A DNA stretch of 38,496 bases. Source: Phyllobacteriaceae bacterium (lineage in GTDB: Bacteria; Pseudomonadota; Alphaproteobacteria; Rhizobiales; Rhizobiaceae). The DNA lies in NCBI GenBank assembly GCA_002708825.1, contig PAPF01000015.1, forward strand, positions 1 through 38,496, read 5' to 3'. Position 1 is the stretch's first letter; the number at the start of each line of letters is the position of its first letter. The notes beneath the pieces are model-generated. The model made no database searches. It was not told the DNA's origin and saw only the letters and a program-made list of their open reading frames with translations. Shown piece after piece: positions 8,146 through 15,436 of the stretch. The position numbers were made by a program, and so were the translations under genes.

Positions 8146-8477
8146 CCGCATCCGCAAATCGCGTGATTGCCCGATACGGGCGCGCGGCGAAACTCCTTCG
8201 GGAAACCGTCACCGGGGGCGATGAATGGGACCCGGAAACCACGACCGCCGAACATGACGTGACGGTGGCGCTGGTTGACTTCACGGCGGATGAGCGAAGC
8301 GGAACGGTGATCGCGGAAACCGACCGCAAGGCAATCCTGTCCGTTGCCGGTCTCACTATCGACCCCAAACCGTCAGACCGGCTTCAGGTCGATGGCGTCA
8401 CCTATGTGGTTGCCGCTGTTCACAAGGTCGAATCCGGGGGCAGCGTCCATGCCTGGACGCTGAGGGTGAAGGCATGA
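8136..8477 (+). CDS. phage head closure / head-tail adaptor protein
   Basis: 113 residues overlapping the terminase end. Small beta-rich proteins of this size, with the pattern GGDEWDPET near 28-36, FTADERSGTVIAETDRKAIL in the middle, and LQVDGVTYVVAAVHKVESGG before the end, belong to the gp16-like head closure group that seals the portal and offers the docking surface for a tail. In this island it is the most distal head part encoded, so it would be the surface that accepts tails from a helper. The next gene starts 4 bases before its stop. Confidence 0.75.
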   Translation: MGLTASANRVIARYGRAAKLLRETVTGGDEWDPETTTAEHDVTVALVDFTADERSGTVIAETDRKAILSVAGLTIDPKPSDRLQVDGVTYVVAAVHKVESGGSVHAWTLRVKA

Positions 8478-8800
8478 AGCATGACCGGTATTCGGCGGCT
8501 GTGCTGCGCTCGCAGCGATGGAAGGGCGTTCGGTATCAAGCGAAGCGGCGCGACGGCTGGCAGTGCGTCCAGTGCGGCGCGAAAGGCCGTCTTGAGGTGG
8601 ACCATATTCAGCCGGTGCGCTCGCATCCTGAGCGGGCCTTTGACCTCAGCAACCTGCAAACTTTGTGCGTGTCCTGCCATGCCCGCAAGACACGGATTGA
8701 AATCGGCTTAGGCCGTGAAGACCCCGCCCGCGAGGCGTGGCGAATGCTGGTGCGTGAAACGTGCCGATCCTCCCAAACCAAAGGAAATGAACATGCTTGA
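8474..8800 (+). CDS. HNH endonuclease
   Basis: 108 residues starting in an ATGA overlap with the previous gene. It shows the zinc-binding pair CVQC, the HNH core EVDHIQPV and the second zinc pair CVSC followed by HARK. HNH proteins of this size occur beside terminase and portal genes in HK97-type phages, where they are needed for cos cleavage together with TerL. Here the gene lies between head closure and major capsid, which supports a packaging role rather than a homing role. Its stop overlaps the capsid start. Confidence 0.9.
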   Translation: MKHDRYSAAVLRSQRWKGVRYQAKRRDGWQCVQCGAKGRLEVDHIQPVRSHPERAFDLSNLQTLCVSCHARKTRIEIGLGREDPAREAWRMLVRETCRSSQTKGNEHA

Positions 8801-10046
8801 ATCAGTGAAGATTCAGCGTCGGCAAAGCGAAATCCGCCAAGCCCTCGCTGCCATCGTCGGCAAGGACAAGCCGACCGAAGATGAAACGCGCTCCATGGAG
8901 GCTATGGACGCGGAATATCGCCAGAACGAAACCCGCTATCGCGCGGCGCTCATCGCGGAAGACAGCGAACGCCGGGAAGCCGGGGCCGACCTGGAAACCC
9001 GTTCGGAACGCGAATGGGCGGAAATCATGTCCGGTTTCGAGATGCGGCAGGTTGCACTTGCCCTCGATGAGGGCGCACAGCTCACCGGCAAGACGGCGGA
9101 AATCGTCACCGAACTGCGCTCCAAGGGCGGATACCGGGGAATGCCGGTCCCGTGGGAAGCACTCGAAAAGCGCGCGGGCGAAACCGTCGCGTCCGGCACC
9201 CCGAACCCGATTCGCACGGCTCCGATCATTGACCGGCTGTTTGCCGGATCGGTCGCGGCACGCATGGGCGGTTCCATGGTCAATGTCGGCGTTGGGGAAA
9301 TGGAATATCCTGTTACCACGTCAAGCGTTTCAGCCGGATGGGCCGCGACGGAAACCGGCAACGTTCCGGGGCCGACCGCCTATACCACGACCGACCGGCC
9401 GCTGAAGCCTGACCACAATCTCGGCATCACGATGCGCATTACCCGCAAGACGCTGAAACAGTCCGGCGAAGGTCTGGAGCAGGCGGTGCGCCGCGACATG
9501 AACGGCGCTATCTCGGAAGCCATGGACAAGGCCGTTTTCCTCGGCTCCGGTTCCTCCGGCGAACCGACCGGCATTCTTGCCGGGGCGTCCGGGTGGGGTA
9601 TCACCTCGACGGCGGTTGACGCGGCGGCATCCTACGCGGCCTTCCGGGCTGCGGCGGTGCGCTTCATGACGGCAAACGCGGCGACCGGACCCGCTTCCGT
9701 CAACCTCCTGCTCCGGCCTGAAGTCTTCGACGACATGGACGCGGACCTCATCTCCGGGACGGCGGTGAGCGAATGGGACCGGCTCACGGCGAAGATCGGC
9801 AATACCGTCCTGTCACCGAATGCGCTTGCGGCACCGACCGGCGATCCTGAAGAAACCACGGCGATCCTGACAACCTCCGTTGGTGGCGTTGCTCCGTTCT
9901 TCATCGGCACCTGGGGCGCAATCGATCTGATCCGCGACCCTTACTCCGATGCGCAGTCCGGGGGCCTTCGCCTGACCGCGCTGACCACCATGGACGTGAC
10001 CATTTCGCGGGCCGTCCAGATCGAAATCCTCACGGGCATCCAGTGA
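8793..10046 (+). CDS. HK97-type major capsid protein
   Basis: 417 residues from ATG 8793, chosen because AAAGGA lies 7 bases upstream; the ATG at 8787 is too close to it. Residues 1 to about 100 form a charged helical scaffolding (delta) region. The shell domain follows, with NPIRTAPIIDRLFAGS, a P-domain-like ITMRITRKTLKQSGEGLEQ, and EAMDKAVFLGSGSSGEPTGIL typical of the family. The scaffold would be removed by the protease encoded next. The length is normal and the gene is intact. Confidence 0.95.
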   Translation: MLESVKIQRRQSEIRQALAAIVGKDKPTEDETRSMEAMDAEYRQNETRYRAALIAEDSERREAGADLETRSEREWAEIMSGFEMRQVALALDEGAQLTGKTAEIVTELRSKGGYRGMPVPWEALEKRAGETVASGTPNPIRTAPIIDRLFAGSVAARMGGSMVNVGVGEMEYPVTTSSVSAGWAATETGNVPGPTAYTTTDRPLKPDHNLGITMRITRKTLKQSGEGLEQAVRRDMNGAISEAMDKAVFLGSGSSGEPTGILAGASGWGITSTAVDAAASYAAFRAAAVRFMTANAATGPASVNLLLRPEVFDDMDADLISGTAVSEWDRLTAKIGNTVLSPNALAAPTGDPEETTAILTTSVGGVAPFFIGTWGAIDLIRDPYSDAQSGGLRLTALTTMDVTISRAVQIEILTGIQ

Positions 10047-10687
10047 TGCTTTGGGGATCGACACTCGGCGGGCTGGAAGTCCGCAAGCCCTCAGAAGGGC
10101 GCGCGGGAACGGTTCTCCGGGGCCGGTTCCCTTACAACCGGCCTGCCGTCCTTTCGGACGGCGGGCGCACCGGGCGACCGCGCAAGGAAAAGATTGCACC
10201 GGGGGCCTTTTCCTACCGGCTGGACCTCGAAGCGGGACCGCCTGAGAATGACATTCACCTGCTTGTCGGCCACTCCTATGACCGGCCATTGGCAAGCCGG
10301 AACGCCGGAACGCTGCAATTCACCGACACGCCGGAAGCCCTGCTTTTCGATGCGCTCATTACCCCGGACATGCAGCGTGTCAGTTATGTGCAAGACGTGC
10401 TTGGCGCTATCGGTGCCGGCCTCATCCTCGGCATTTCTCCCGGCTTCCGGTTGCCTCCCGAACGGGCCGTGCCGAACCCGGAAAAGATCGAAGACGAGGG
10501 CAGCGACCCGGCAGCCGGGATGCACAATGCCATCATTCGAACCGTGCTTGCGGCGCTGCTCTATGAAATCAGCCTTGTGACGCGACCGGCCTACCCGGAA
10601 GCACAGATTGAAGAGCGGAACTGGACGCTGACGCCGGAACCGGCAGACGCGGGCCTTGTGCGCACCTTGAACCGGTGGAGGGCCTGA
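10046..10687 (+). CDS. HK97 prohead protease (S78 family)
   Basis: 213 residues from ATG 10046, which shares a base with the capsid stop; a GTG lies one codon earlier. The family pattern is present: His in VGHSYDRPLASR, Ser in ISPGFRLP, and EISLVTRPAYPEA near the C-terminus. It cleaves the capsid scaffold and itself during head maturation. Its presence together with the scaffold-bearing capsid gene indicates that complete prohead maturation is encoded. Confidence 0.92.
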   Translation: MLWGSTLGGLEVRKPSEGRAGTVLRGRFPYNRPAVLSDGGRTGRPRKEKIAPGAFSYRLDLEAGPPENDIHLLVGHSYDRPLASRNAGTLQFTDTPEALLFDALITPDMQRVSYVQDVLGAIGAGLILGISPGFRLPPERAVPNPEKIEDEGSDPAAGMHNAIIRTVLAALLYEISLVTRPAYPEAQIEERNWTLTPEPADAGLVRTLNRWRA

Positions 10688-10688
10688 C

Positions 10689-11201
10689 ATGGCGGTGACG
10701 CTGAAACAAGTTGAAGCCATCCCGGAGAGCTATCCGCTCGCAGGCAACGAAACAGCGTGGCAGCGGATCGAAGCCTATACGGCGCACCGCTGGACGGCGC
10801 GGCAAGTCATCTGGACCGTTGAAGGTCCGGGCGAATGGTCCGCACCGCTGACCCCGGCGACTGTCACGGAAACTGAAATATGGCAGGACGATGCGTGGAC
10901 CTCAGTCACGCTCCGGGCCGGACCAATGGGCGGTTACGTCCTGGACGGCGAAGGGCCGTATCGGATCACCGCGACCGTGGGGGGCGGCACGCCACCGGCT
11001 GCTGTTCGGGAAGCGCATTCGCGGTTGACCGCCTATCTCGACGCGCTGGCAGCGGATGACCTGCCCGTGGGCATTTCTCAGTATTCTGTCGGGCTTGGCG
11101 GCGAAATCCGGGAACATTTTGAACGCGACCCGAACACGGTTGCAAAGGCAATGCAGGCAAGCGGCGCGGCGGACCTGCTGCGACCCTATCGGAGGGCGTG
11201 A
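10689..11201 (+). CDS. head-tail connector protein (gp6-like)
   Basis: 170 residues starting 2 bases after the protease gene. An N-terminal helical part (WQRIEAYTAHRW), a beta-rich middle (WTVEGPGEWSAPL) and a C-terminal helix (PPAAVREAHSRLTAYLDALA) followed by GISQYSVGLGGEIREHFERD resemble the HK97 gp6 / SPP1 gp15 connector group, which forms a ring under the portal. Position between protease and portal fits. The assignment rests on pattern and context. Confidence 0.72.
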   Translation: MAVTLKQVEAIPESYPLAGNETAWQRIEAYTAHRWTARQVIWTVEGPGEWSAPLTPATVTETEIWQDDAWTSVTLRAGPMGGYVLDGEGPYRITATVGGGTPPAAVREAHSRLTAYLDALAADDLPVGISQYSVGLGGEIREHFERDPNTVAKAMQASGAADLLRPYRRA

Positions 11202-11202
11202 T

Positions 11203-12270
11203 ATGTGGCCGTTCAAGCGAAAGCAGAAACAGGAAACCCGCTCGGCGGCATCCGGCTTCACTGCCGAAATCATCGCGGCGCGGGAATCGTATATCTCCGG
11301 CAGCCGGGGCATTGCGGAACTGACCGGCACCGCTCAGGCGTGTGTTTCCATGTGGGAACACGGCTTCACCATTGCGGACGTTGACGGGACCACAATGCTG
11401 GACCCCATGTCGCTGGCATTGGCGGGCCGATCCCTTGCCCTCCGGGGCGAAGCGGTTTTCCTCATCCGGGACGATGGCCTTGTGCCATGCTCCGATTGGG
11501 ATTTGTCCACAATGAACGCAAAGCCGAAAGCCTATCGCGTGTCCATTTCGGAAGCGGGCGGCGGGCGCACTGAAACGGCGCTTGCGGCGGAAGTGCTGCA
11601 CTTTCGGATCGGCTGCGACCCGGCAGCGCCTTACTATGGAACGGCACCTCTGAAGCGGGCGCAATTGACGGCGGGAATGTTGAACGCGGTGGAAACCGCC
11701 TTGGCGGAAGTCTTCGACAATGCACCGCTCGGCAGCCAAGTCCTGCCAATGCCGGAACAACCCGAAACGGATCTGGAAACCCTGGGGCGCGGCTTCCGGG
11801 GCAAGAGGGGCCGTGTCCTTCTACGCGAAAGCGTGAACGTCTCGGCAGCCGGTGGACCGGCACCGCAAAGCGATTGGCGACCGTCCGACATGTCGCCGGA
11901 CCTGCAACGGGCCATGACGGCGGAAACGCTCACAGCGGGCCGTGAGGCGGTATGTGCGGCCTTCGGTGTCCTGCCCGCCATCTTCAGCGGCGCGGCTCAG
12001 GGGCCGCTTGTCCGGGAAGCACAACGGCACCTGGCAGGCTGGACGTTGCAGCCGATTGCAAGCCTCATCGCTCAGGAGGCATCCGCCAAGCTGGCAACGC
12101 CGGTGAAGGTGGACGTTATGGGACCGCTGCAAGCCTACGATGCGGGCGCGCGGGCGCGCGCGATCACGGCGGTTGTCCAGGCGCTCGCCATGGCGAAGGA
12201 AACCGGGATCGATCCGCAACAGGCGATGGCGCTTCTGGATTGGTCGAAAGAGGCGGAGGGCGTGTCATGA
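11203..12270 (+). CDS. phage portal protein (HK97-like)
   Basis: 355 residues from ATG 11203 (MWPFKRK) with GGAGG upstream. Features are typical of portal proteins: the basic start, SLALAGRSLALRGEAVF in the clip/wing region, GCDPAAPYYGTAPLKRAQLT, and a C-terminal helical part with GVLPAIFSGAAQGPLVREAQR. It forms the dodecameric vertex through which DNA enters the head. It comes after the capsid and protease genes rather than before them, an inverted order relative to HK97, although order varies widely among head modules. Its stop overlaps the next start. Confidence 0.88.
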   Translation: MWPFKRKQKQETRSAASGFTAEIIAARESYISGSRGIAELTGTAQACVSMWEHGFTIADVDGTTMLDPMSLALAGRSLALRGEAVFLIRDDGLVPCSDWDLSTMNAKPKAYRVSISEAGGGRTETALAAEVLHFRIGCDPAAPYYGTAPLKRAQLTAGMLNAVETALAEVFDNAPLGSQVLPMPEQPETDLETLGRGFRGKRGRVLLRESVNVSAAGGPAPQSDWRPSDMSPDLQRAMTAETLTAGREAVCAAFGVLPAIFSGAAQGPLVREAQRHLAGWTLQPIASLIAQEASAKLATPVKVDVMGPLQAYDAGARARAITAVVQALAMAKETGIDPQQAMALLDWSKEAEGVS

Positions 12271-12764
12271 ACGGACAAAATACCCCCGATGCGTTCCAGG
12301 CGCGCTTGCGTTCCTTCCGGTCCGATGAGCGACCGCTGGACGATCAAGAGCGGCAGTGGTGCTCTGACGTGATTGACAGGATATGCCGGAATGGCCAACC
12401 CGCGTTCTATCATGGCGGCATCGATGGCCTAAGTATTGGCGACCTGCTCTTGCCTCCTGACGAAACTGGGAATGACCCCCGTCAATGGCATGACAAATGC
12501 CCAGGCGCAAAGCGGTTCGTCTATTTCACCGACTGCCCGGAGCGGGCTGACTTCTACGCTCGCACAATCCGGCTGGCGCGCCTTTGGACGGACGGTCCCC
12601 CAAAGACGGGCATCGTCTATCGCGTCTCCCCCATAGGCCATTTTGAAATCGAACGGGCCGAAATCCGGGCGCATCGCAGTTTCGGACATACCCCGGAAAT
12701 GGCGGCGGAAATAGGAAAGCTGGCATTCATCTGCAAGGGCGCGGAAATCATCGGTTTTGCTTAG
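12267..12764 (+). CDS. Arr-like mono-ADP-ribosyltransferase candidate
   Basis: 165 residues from an ATGA overlap with the portal gene. Residues 47-61 (FYHGGIDGLSIGDLL), 85-88 (VYFT), the following ADFYA and 116-127 (IVYRVSPIGHFE) match, in order and spacing, the pattern of small Arr-type rifampin ADP-ribosyltransferases (YHG, GDLL, VYFT, GxxYxVxPxGxxE), as I recall it. His49 and Tyr86 would be the NAD-binding H and Y. Translational coupling to the portal suggests a structural or packaged protein that acts on host or helper targets at injection or assembly. A drug-modifying role is possible but unlikely in this position. Family call is inference; the gene itself is secure. Confidence 0.55.
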   Translation: MNGQNTPDAFQARLRSFRSDERPLDDQERQWCSDVIDRICRNGQPAFYHGGIDGLSIGDLLLPPDETGNDPRQWHDKCPGAKRFVYFTDCPERADFYARTIRLARLWTDGPPKTGIVYRVSPIGHFEIERAEIRAHRSFGHTPEMAAEIGKLAFICKGAEIIGFA

Positions 12765-12938
12765 GGCCGGCCGCCCGGCGCGCATTGGGTGAACTGCGCG
12801 TCAAAAAGCCAGGCCGTCCTGCCTGCCTTTCTCCTCTCTGGGCGATGGACCGGACCATTCGGCGGTGTCCGAAATAACACCGAAAGCCCGCGGCATTTCT
12901 TTGGCGGTGCGCGGCGGGCACCTTTTAATTAAGGTGTA

Positions 12939-12966
12939 TTGCATCTTGTTGGGGATGTGGTATGCT
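12939..12966 (+). promoter_or_regulatory. sigma-70-like promoter for the integration/control genes
   Basis: TTGCAT (12939-12944), 16 bases, TATGCT (12961-12966), about 22 bases before the start at 12989. It is the best promoter inside the island and follows a 170-base gap after the head module. CCTTTTAATTAAGG at 12921-12934, an AT-rich imperfect palindrome just upstream, could be an operator. Confidence 0.5.
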
Positions 12967-12988
12967 TTAACAAAATGGAGATTGAAAC

Positions 12989-13531
12989 ATGAATGCGCTG
13001 ATTTCGCAGTCTCTCGATTGGCTGGCCGATAATTGGGGAACCGTCATTGAATCTGGCGCCTCGGCGGCCGCGGCAATTGGTGTCAATGCGAACACCTTGA
13101 AGTCGCGCGTCCAGTCAGGGCGTGCCCTGGCATTGAAAGACACGGAAGGGCGCGTGAGGGCGTCGATCGACTTTACCGGGATGCAGCTTGTCTTCAACAT
13201 GATTTCGGATCGGCTAGCGCGGTTCAATATTCATCTGGATGATGACCCGGCTCACCCAAGAAATCTGGCCGGCGCCGTCGAATATGCTTTCCAGCACATT
13301 CTGAAAGGCGAGCAGAACATCAATTCGTTTGTCCGCATTGAAATGTGGGACGGAAAGCCACTGGTACATTGGTTCAAGGACGGTGACGATTTGGCCAACC
13401 TTACCGGGGACGTGGCTGTGGTCATGCCAATTGGGACGATGATTGTCCGGCTTGCCGCGCATTTGTTCGTAAAACACAACCCTCAGAAACTCGACCTCTT
13501 GCAGGGCGAGTGGGTTTCAACATTGCGGTGA
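12989..13531 (+). CDS. island protein of unknown function
   Basis: 180 residues from ATG 12989 with its own promoter-like sequence and GGAGATTGAA upstream. The N-terminal part (SAAAAIGVNANTLKSRVQSG, about residues 26-45) could be a helix-turn-helix. The middle is mixed, and a hydrophobic stretch VAVVMPIGTMIVRLAAHLF lies near the C-terminus. It precedes the excisionase and integrase genes, the usual place for a satellite regulator or an accessory immunity gene. No family recognised. Confidence 0.6.
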   Translation: MNALISQSLDWLADNWGTVIESGASAAAAIGVNANTLKSRVQSGRALALKDTEGRVRASIDFTGMQLVFNMISDRLARFNIHLDDDPAHPRNLAGAVEYAFQHILKGEQNINSFVRIEMWDGKPLVHWFKDGDDLANLTGDVAVVMPIGTMIVRLAAHLFVKHNPQKLDLLQGEWVSTLR

Positions 13532-13540
13532 GGCTGACAA

Positions 13541-13774
13541 ATGGGAGCGGCAAACCTCAATATTGTGACGATCAATCGACGGATGCTCACCACGTCCGAA
13601 GCGGCACAGTATTGCGGCCTCCCCGTCAAGCGGTTCCCTGCCATTTGCACCGTCTCCGCGGTTGAACTTGATAAAGGCATCGTTCGCTATGACCGACATG
13701 CTCTAGACCGCTGGCTTGACGATCTGTCCAACGAACACGGAACCGACGACGACATTCTTGCGAGGCTCGGATGA
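13541..13774 (+). CDS. excisionase / AlpA-like DNA-binding protein
   Basis: 77 residues with a MerR/AlpA-type helix-turn-helix: MLTTSEAAQYCGLPVKRF near residues 15-32, then KGIVRYDRHALDRWLDDL, the typical wing and tail of such proteins. GAGG lies 7 bases before the ATG. It overlaps the integrase start by four bases, so the two are translated together. In phages and satellites such proteins direct excision and often activate island genes. Confidence 0.82.
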   Translation: MGAANLNIVTINRRMLTTSEAAQYCGLPVKRFPAICTVSAVELDKGIVRYDRHALDRWLDDLSNEHGTDDDILARLG

Positions 13775-14841
13775 CACGCATTCGCGTCAAGGGCTTCAAG
13801 ATATTCACGGATCGGCTCGGCAAGAGGCGCTGCTATCATCGCGCGACCGGGACGGCCGTTGACCTCCAAAAGCACCCTATCGGATCGGCCGGCTTCATCG
13901 CGGAATGCGACCGGATCACGCGGCTTGCTGAAAAGGGAATGACAGCCAAGCCGGGGACGCTTGGCTTGCTCATCACCGAATATCGAAGGCATCCGGCCTT
14001 TCAGGATTTGGCCGCGCGCACAAAGGCAGACTATCAGCGCGTATTCGACTATCTGAAGGAAATCGCGGACACACCGCTTGTCCGCTTCGATAGCCCGTTG
14101 ATTGTCCGCATTCGTGACAAGGCCGGGGCATCGAATGGCCGGCGCTTTGGGAACTACGTCCGCACGGTTCTTTCCCTGCTTTTTGCGTGGGGCCGGGAAC
14201 GCGGATATGTGAAGGAAAATCCCGCCGAACGGATCAAGGGCCTTCGCAAGCCCAAAGGCGCACCGGAGGCAAATCGTCCGTGGCGGGATCACGAGCGGGA
14301 AGCGGTCATGGTGGCGCTGCCCGATCACATGCGGCCGGCTTTTGCCCTCATGATGTATTGCGGCCTTGACCCCCAGGATGCCGTCCGGCTGCCTCGCTCG
14401 GCAATCGTGGACGGAAGGATAGACACGCGGCGCGGAAAGACGAGCGTGCCGGTTTGGCTTCCCCTGCCCTCGCCAGTCATGGACGTGCTCAGGGATGCGC
14501 CAAAGCATGATGCGTTGACCGTCTGCGCGAACTCTCGCGGCAAGCCATGGACCGTAAGCGGCTTCAGGGCGTCATGGGCGCGCGTCAGAAAACCCCTGGA
14601 GGCTGCCGGCAGGATTGGTCCGGGCCTGACATTGAAAGGACTGAGGCACACCGTCGCAACGATCCTAAGTGAAATGGGGAAGGATCACGAAACAATCCGT
14701 ATCATGCTCGGACAGAAGACCGACGCCATGGCGCGGCACTATTCGCGGCGCGCGGATCATACCGCGCGGATGGCCGCGACCGTCACAGATTTTGAAGCCG
14801 AAGTGAACAGGCGGGCAACAAAATCTGTCAAACCCACCTAA
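13771..14841 (+). CDS. int: tyrosine integrase of the tRNA-Phe island
   Basis: 356 residues. A core-binding domain (TKADYQRVFDYLKEI and following helices) is followed by a catalytic domain with the Arg-His pair in GLRHTVATIL and the Tyr nucleophile in MARHYSR. The usual first catalytic arginine in GLR is absent at the expected place, which reads CGLDPQDAVRLPRS; a nearby Arg (VRLPR) may serve. The gene ends 71 bases from the right attachment repeat, the normal position for an integrase that uses the 3' end of a tRNA gene. Confidence 0.93.
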   Translation: MTRIRVKGFKIFTDRLGKRRCYHRATGTAVDLQKHPIGSAGFIAECDRITRLAEKGMTAKPGTLGLLITEYRRHPAFQDLAARTKADYQRVFDYLKEIADTPLVRFDSPLIVRIRDKAGASNGRRFGNYVRTVLSLLFAWGRERGYVKENPAERIKGLRKPKGAPEANRPWRDHEREAVMVALPDHMRPAFALMMYCGLDPQDAVRLPRSAIVDGRIDTRRGKTSVPVWLPLPSPVMDVLRDAPKHDALTVCANSRGKPWTVSGFRASWARVRKPLEAAGRIGPGLTLKGLRHTVATILSEMGKDHETIRIMLGQKTDAMARHYSRRADHTARMAATVTDFEAEVNRRATKSVKPT

Positions 14842-14855
14842 AAGCCTGTCAAACT
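14825..14855 (+). repeat. putative integrase arm-type sites, right end
   Basis: CTGTCAAACC at 14825-14834 and CTGTCAAACT at 14846-14855 straddle the integrase stop codon, 57 bases inside the right attachment repeat. They match the copies at the left end (4248-4257, 4289-4298). Paired direct repeats near both ends of an integrated element are the expected mark of arm-type integrase sites. Confidence 0.45.
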
Positions 14856-14911
14856 AGCCAAACAGGAAGATCCAATGAACAGCGGAAAAGATAAAGAAAA
14901 CAGTGTGTTGG

Positions 14912-14961
14912 AGTGGTGCCCAGGGGCGGAATCGAACCACCGACACGCGGATTTTCAATCC
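14912..14961. repeat. right attachment repeat within tRNA-Phe
   Basis: Identical over 50 bases to 4158-4207. This copy forms the 3' part of the intact tRNA-Phe gene, so the element brought its own tRNA 3' end and preserved tRNA function on integration. The crossover lies somewhere within the repeat, probably in or near the anticodon arm. Confidence 0.92.
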
Positions 14962-14990
14962 GCTGCTCTACCAACTGAGCTACCTGGGCA
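14914..14990 (-). tRNA. tRNA-Phe (GAA)
   Basis: 77 bases including an encoded CCA. The acceptor arms TGCCCAG and CTGGGCA pair fully, the D arm reads AGCTCAGTTGGTAGAGC, the anticodon loop is TTGAAAA with anticodon GAA, and the T arm contains GGTTCGATTCC. Its 3' 48 bases belong to the island attachment repeat. The 232 bases between this gene and yacG (14991-15223) hold no supported gene. Confidence 0.97.
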
Positions 14991-15223
14991 CACATGCCGA
15001 ACCCTTGCGGTTCAGGCGGCCGGCGGCGTTGGCAATCCGTCGGCGTTGGCGGGCGTTATATCATGAGATTTGCCGCTGGCAAGCGCCTGCCGCGCATTTT
15101 TCCAGCACCTTGCCCAGACAGGGCGCGACACGACGGGCCAGGGTTGGCAAAGCCCTGCATTTTCTGGTTTTTTCACGCCGTCATGCGTTAACCCGGCGCG
15201 CCGGTTGACGGGTTTCACGGGTC

Positions 15224-15436
15224 TCAATCGCCATCGCCGGAACCGGGATCGGTGTTTTCCTCCGCCTCCGTCACCGGAATGGCGTAGGAGCCGGAAAGCC
15301 AGCGATTGAGATCGACGTCCTTGCAGCGGGCCGAGCAGAACGGATAGGTGTCGCGGGCCGAAGGCTTGCCGCATTCCGGACAGGCGCGTTTCGGCCGCAG
15401 CGGCGTGACCTTGCTGTCGCCATTCCCCATGGTCAT
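15224..15436 (-). CDS. yacG: DNA gyrase inhibitor YacG
   Basis: 70 residues with the zinc-binding pattern CPECG ... [19 protein letters not shown], diagnostic of YacG. It binds GyrB and inhibits gyrase. The start at 15436 overlaps the maf stop (ATGA); a second ATG two codons later is possible. The acidic Glu/Asp/Gly tail is normal for alphaproteobacterial members. It is the last gene of the housekeeping block. Confidence 0.93.
   Translation of the reverse strand: MTMGNGDSKVTPLRPKRACPECGKPSARDTYPFCSARCKDVDLNRWLSGSYAIPVTEAEENTDPGSGDGD

Larger units (their letters stand above)
4158..14961. mobile_element. tRNA-Phe-integrated island with head and packaging genes (capsid-forming satellite candidate)
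   Basis: Fifty-base identical direct repeats at 4158-4207 and 14912-14961 bound the element; the right copy completes a functional tRNA-Phe and the left copy is an orphan tRNA 3' end. The insert is about 10.75 kb, with every gene on the plus strand. It holds a RepA-like ATPase, terminase, head closure protein, HNH nuclease, major capsid protein, prohead protease, connector, portal, an ADP-ribosyltransferase-like protein, an excisionase and an integrase next to the tRNA. No tail tube, sheath, tape-measure, fibre, holin or endolysin gene can be found, and there is little room for one. This matches capsid-forming phage-inducible islands better than a whole prophage; a head-only prophage remnant is the alternative. 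Confidence 0.85.

Noticed and set aside
4158-14961. complete prophage or gene transfer agent cluster
   Set aside because: No tail, tape-measure, baseplate, fibre or lysis genes. GTA clusters carry a full tail operon and have no tRNA attachment repeats with an integrase.
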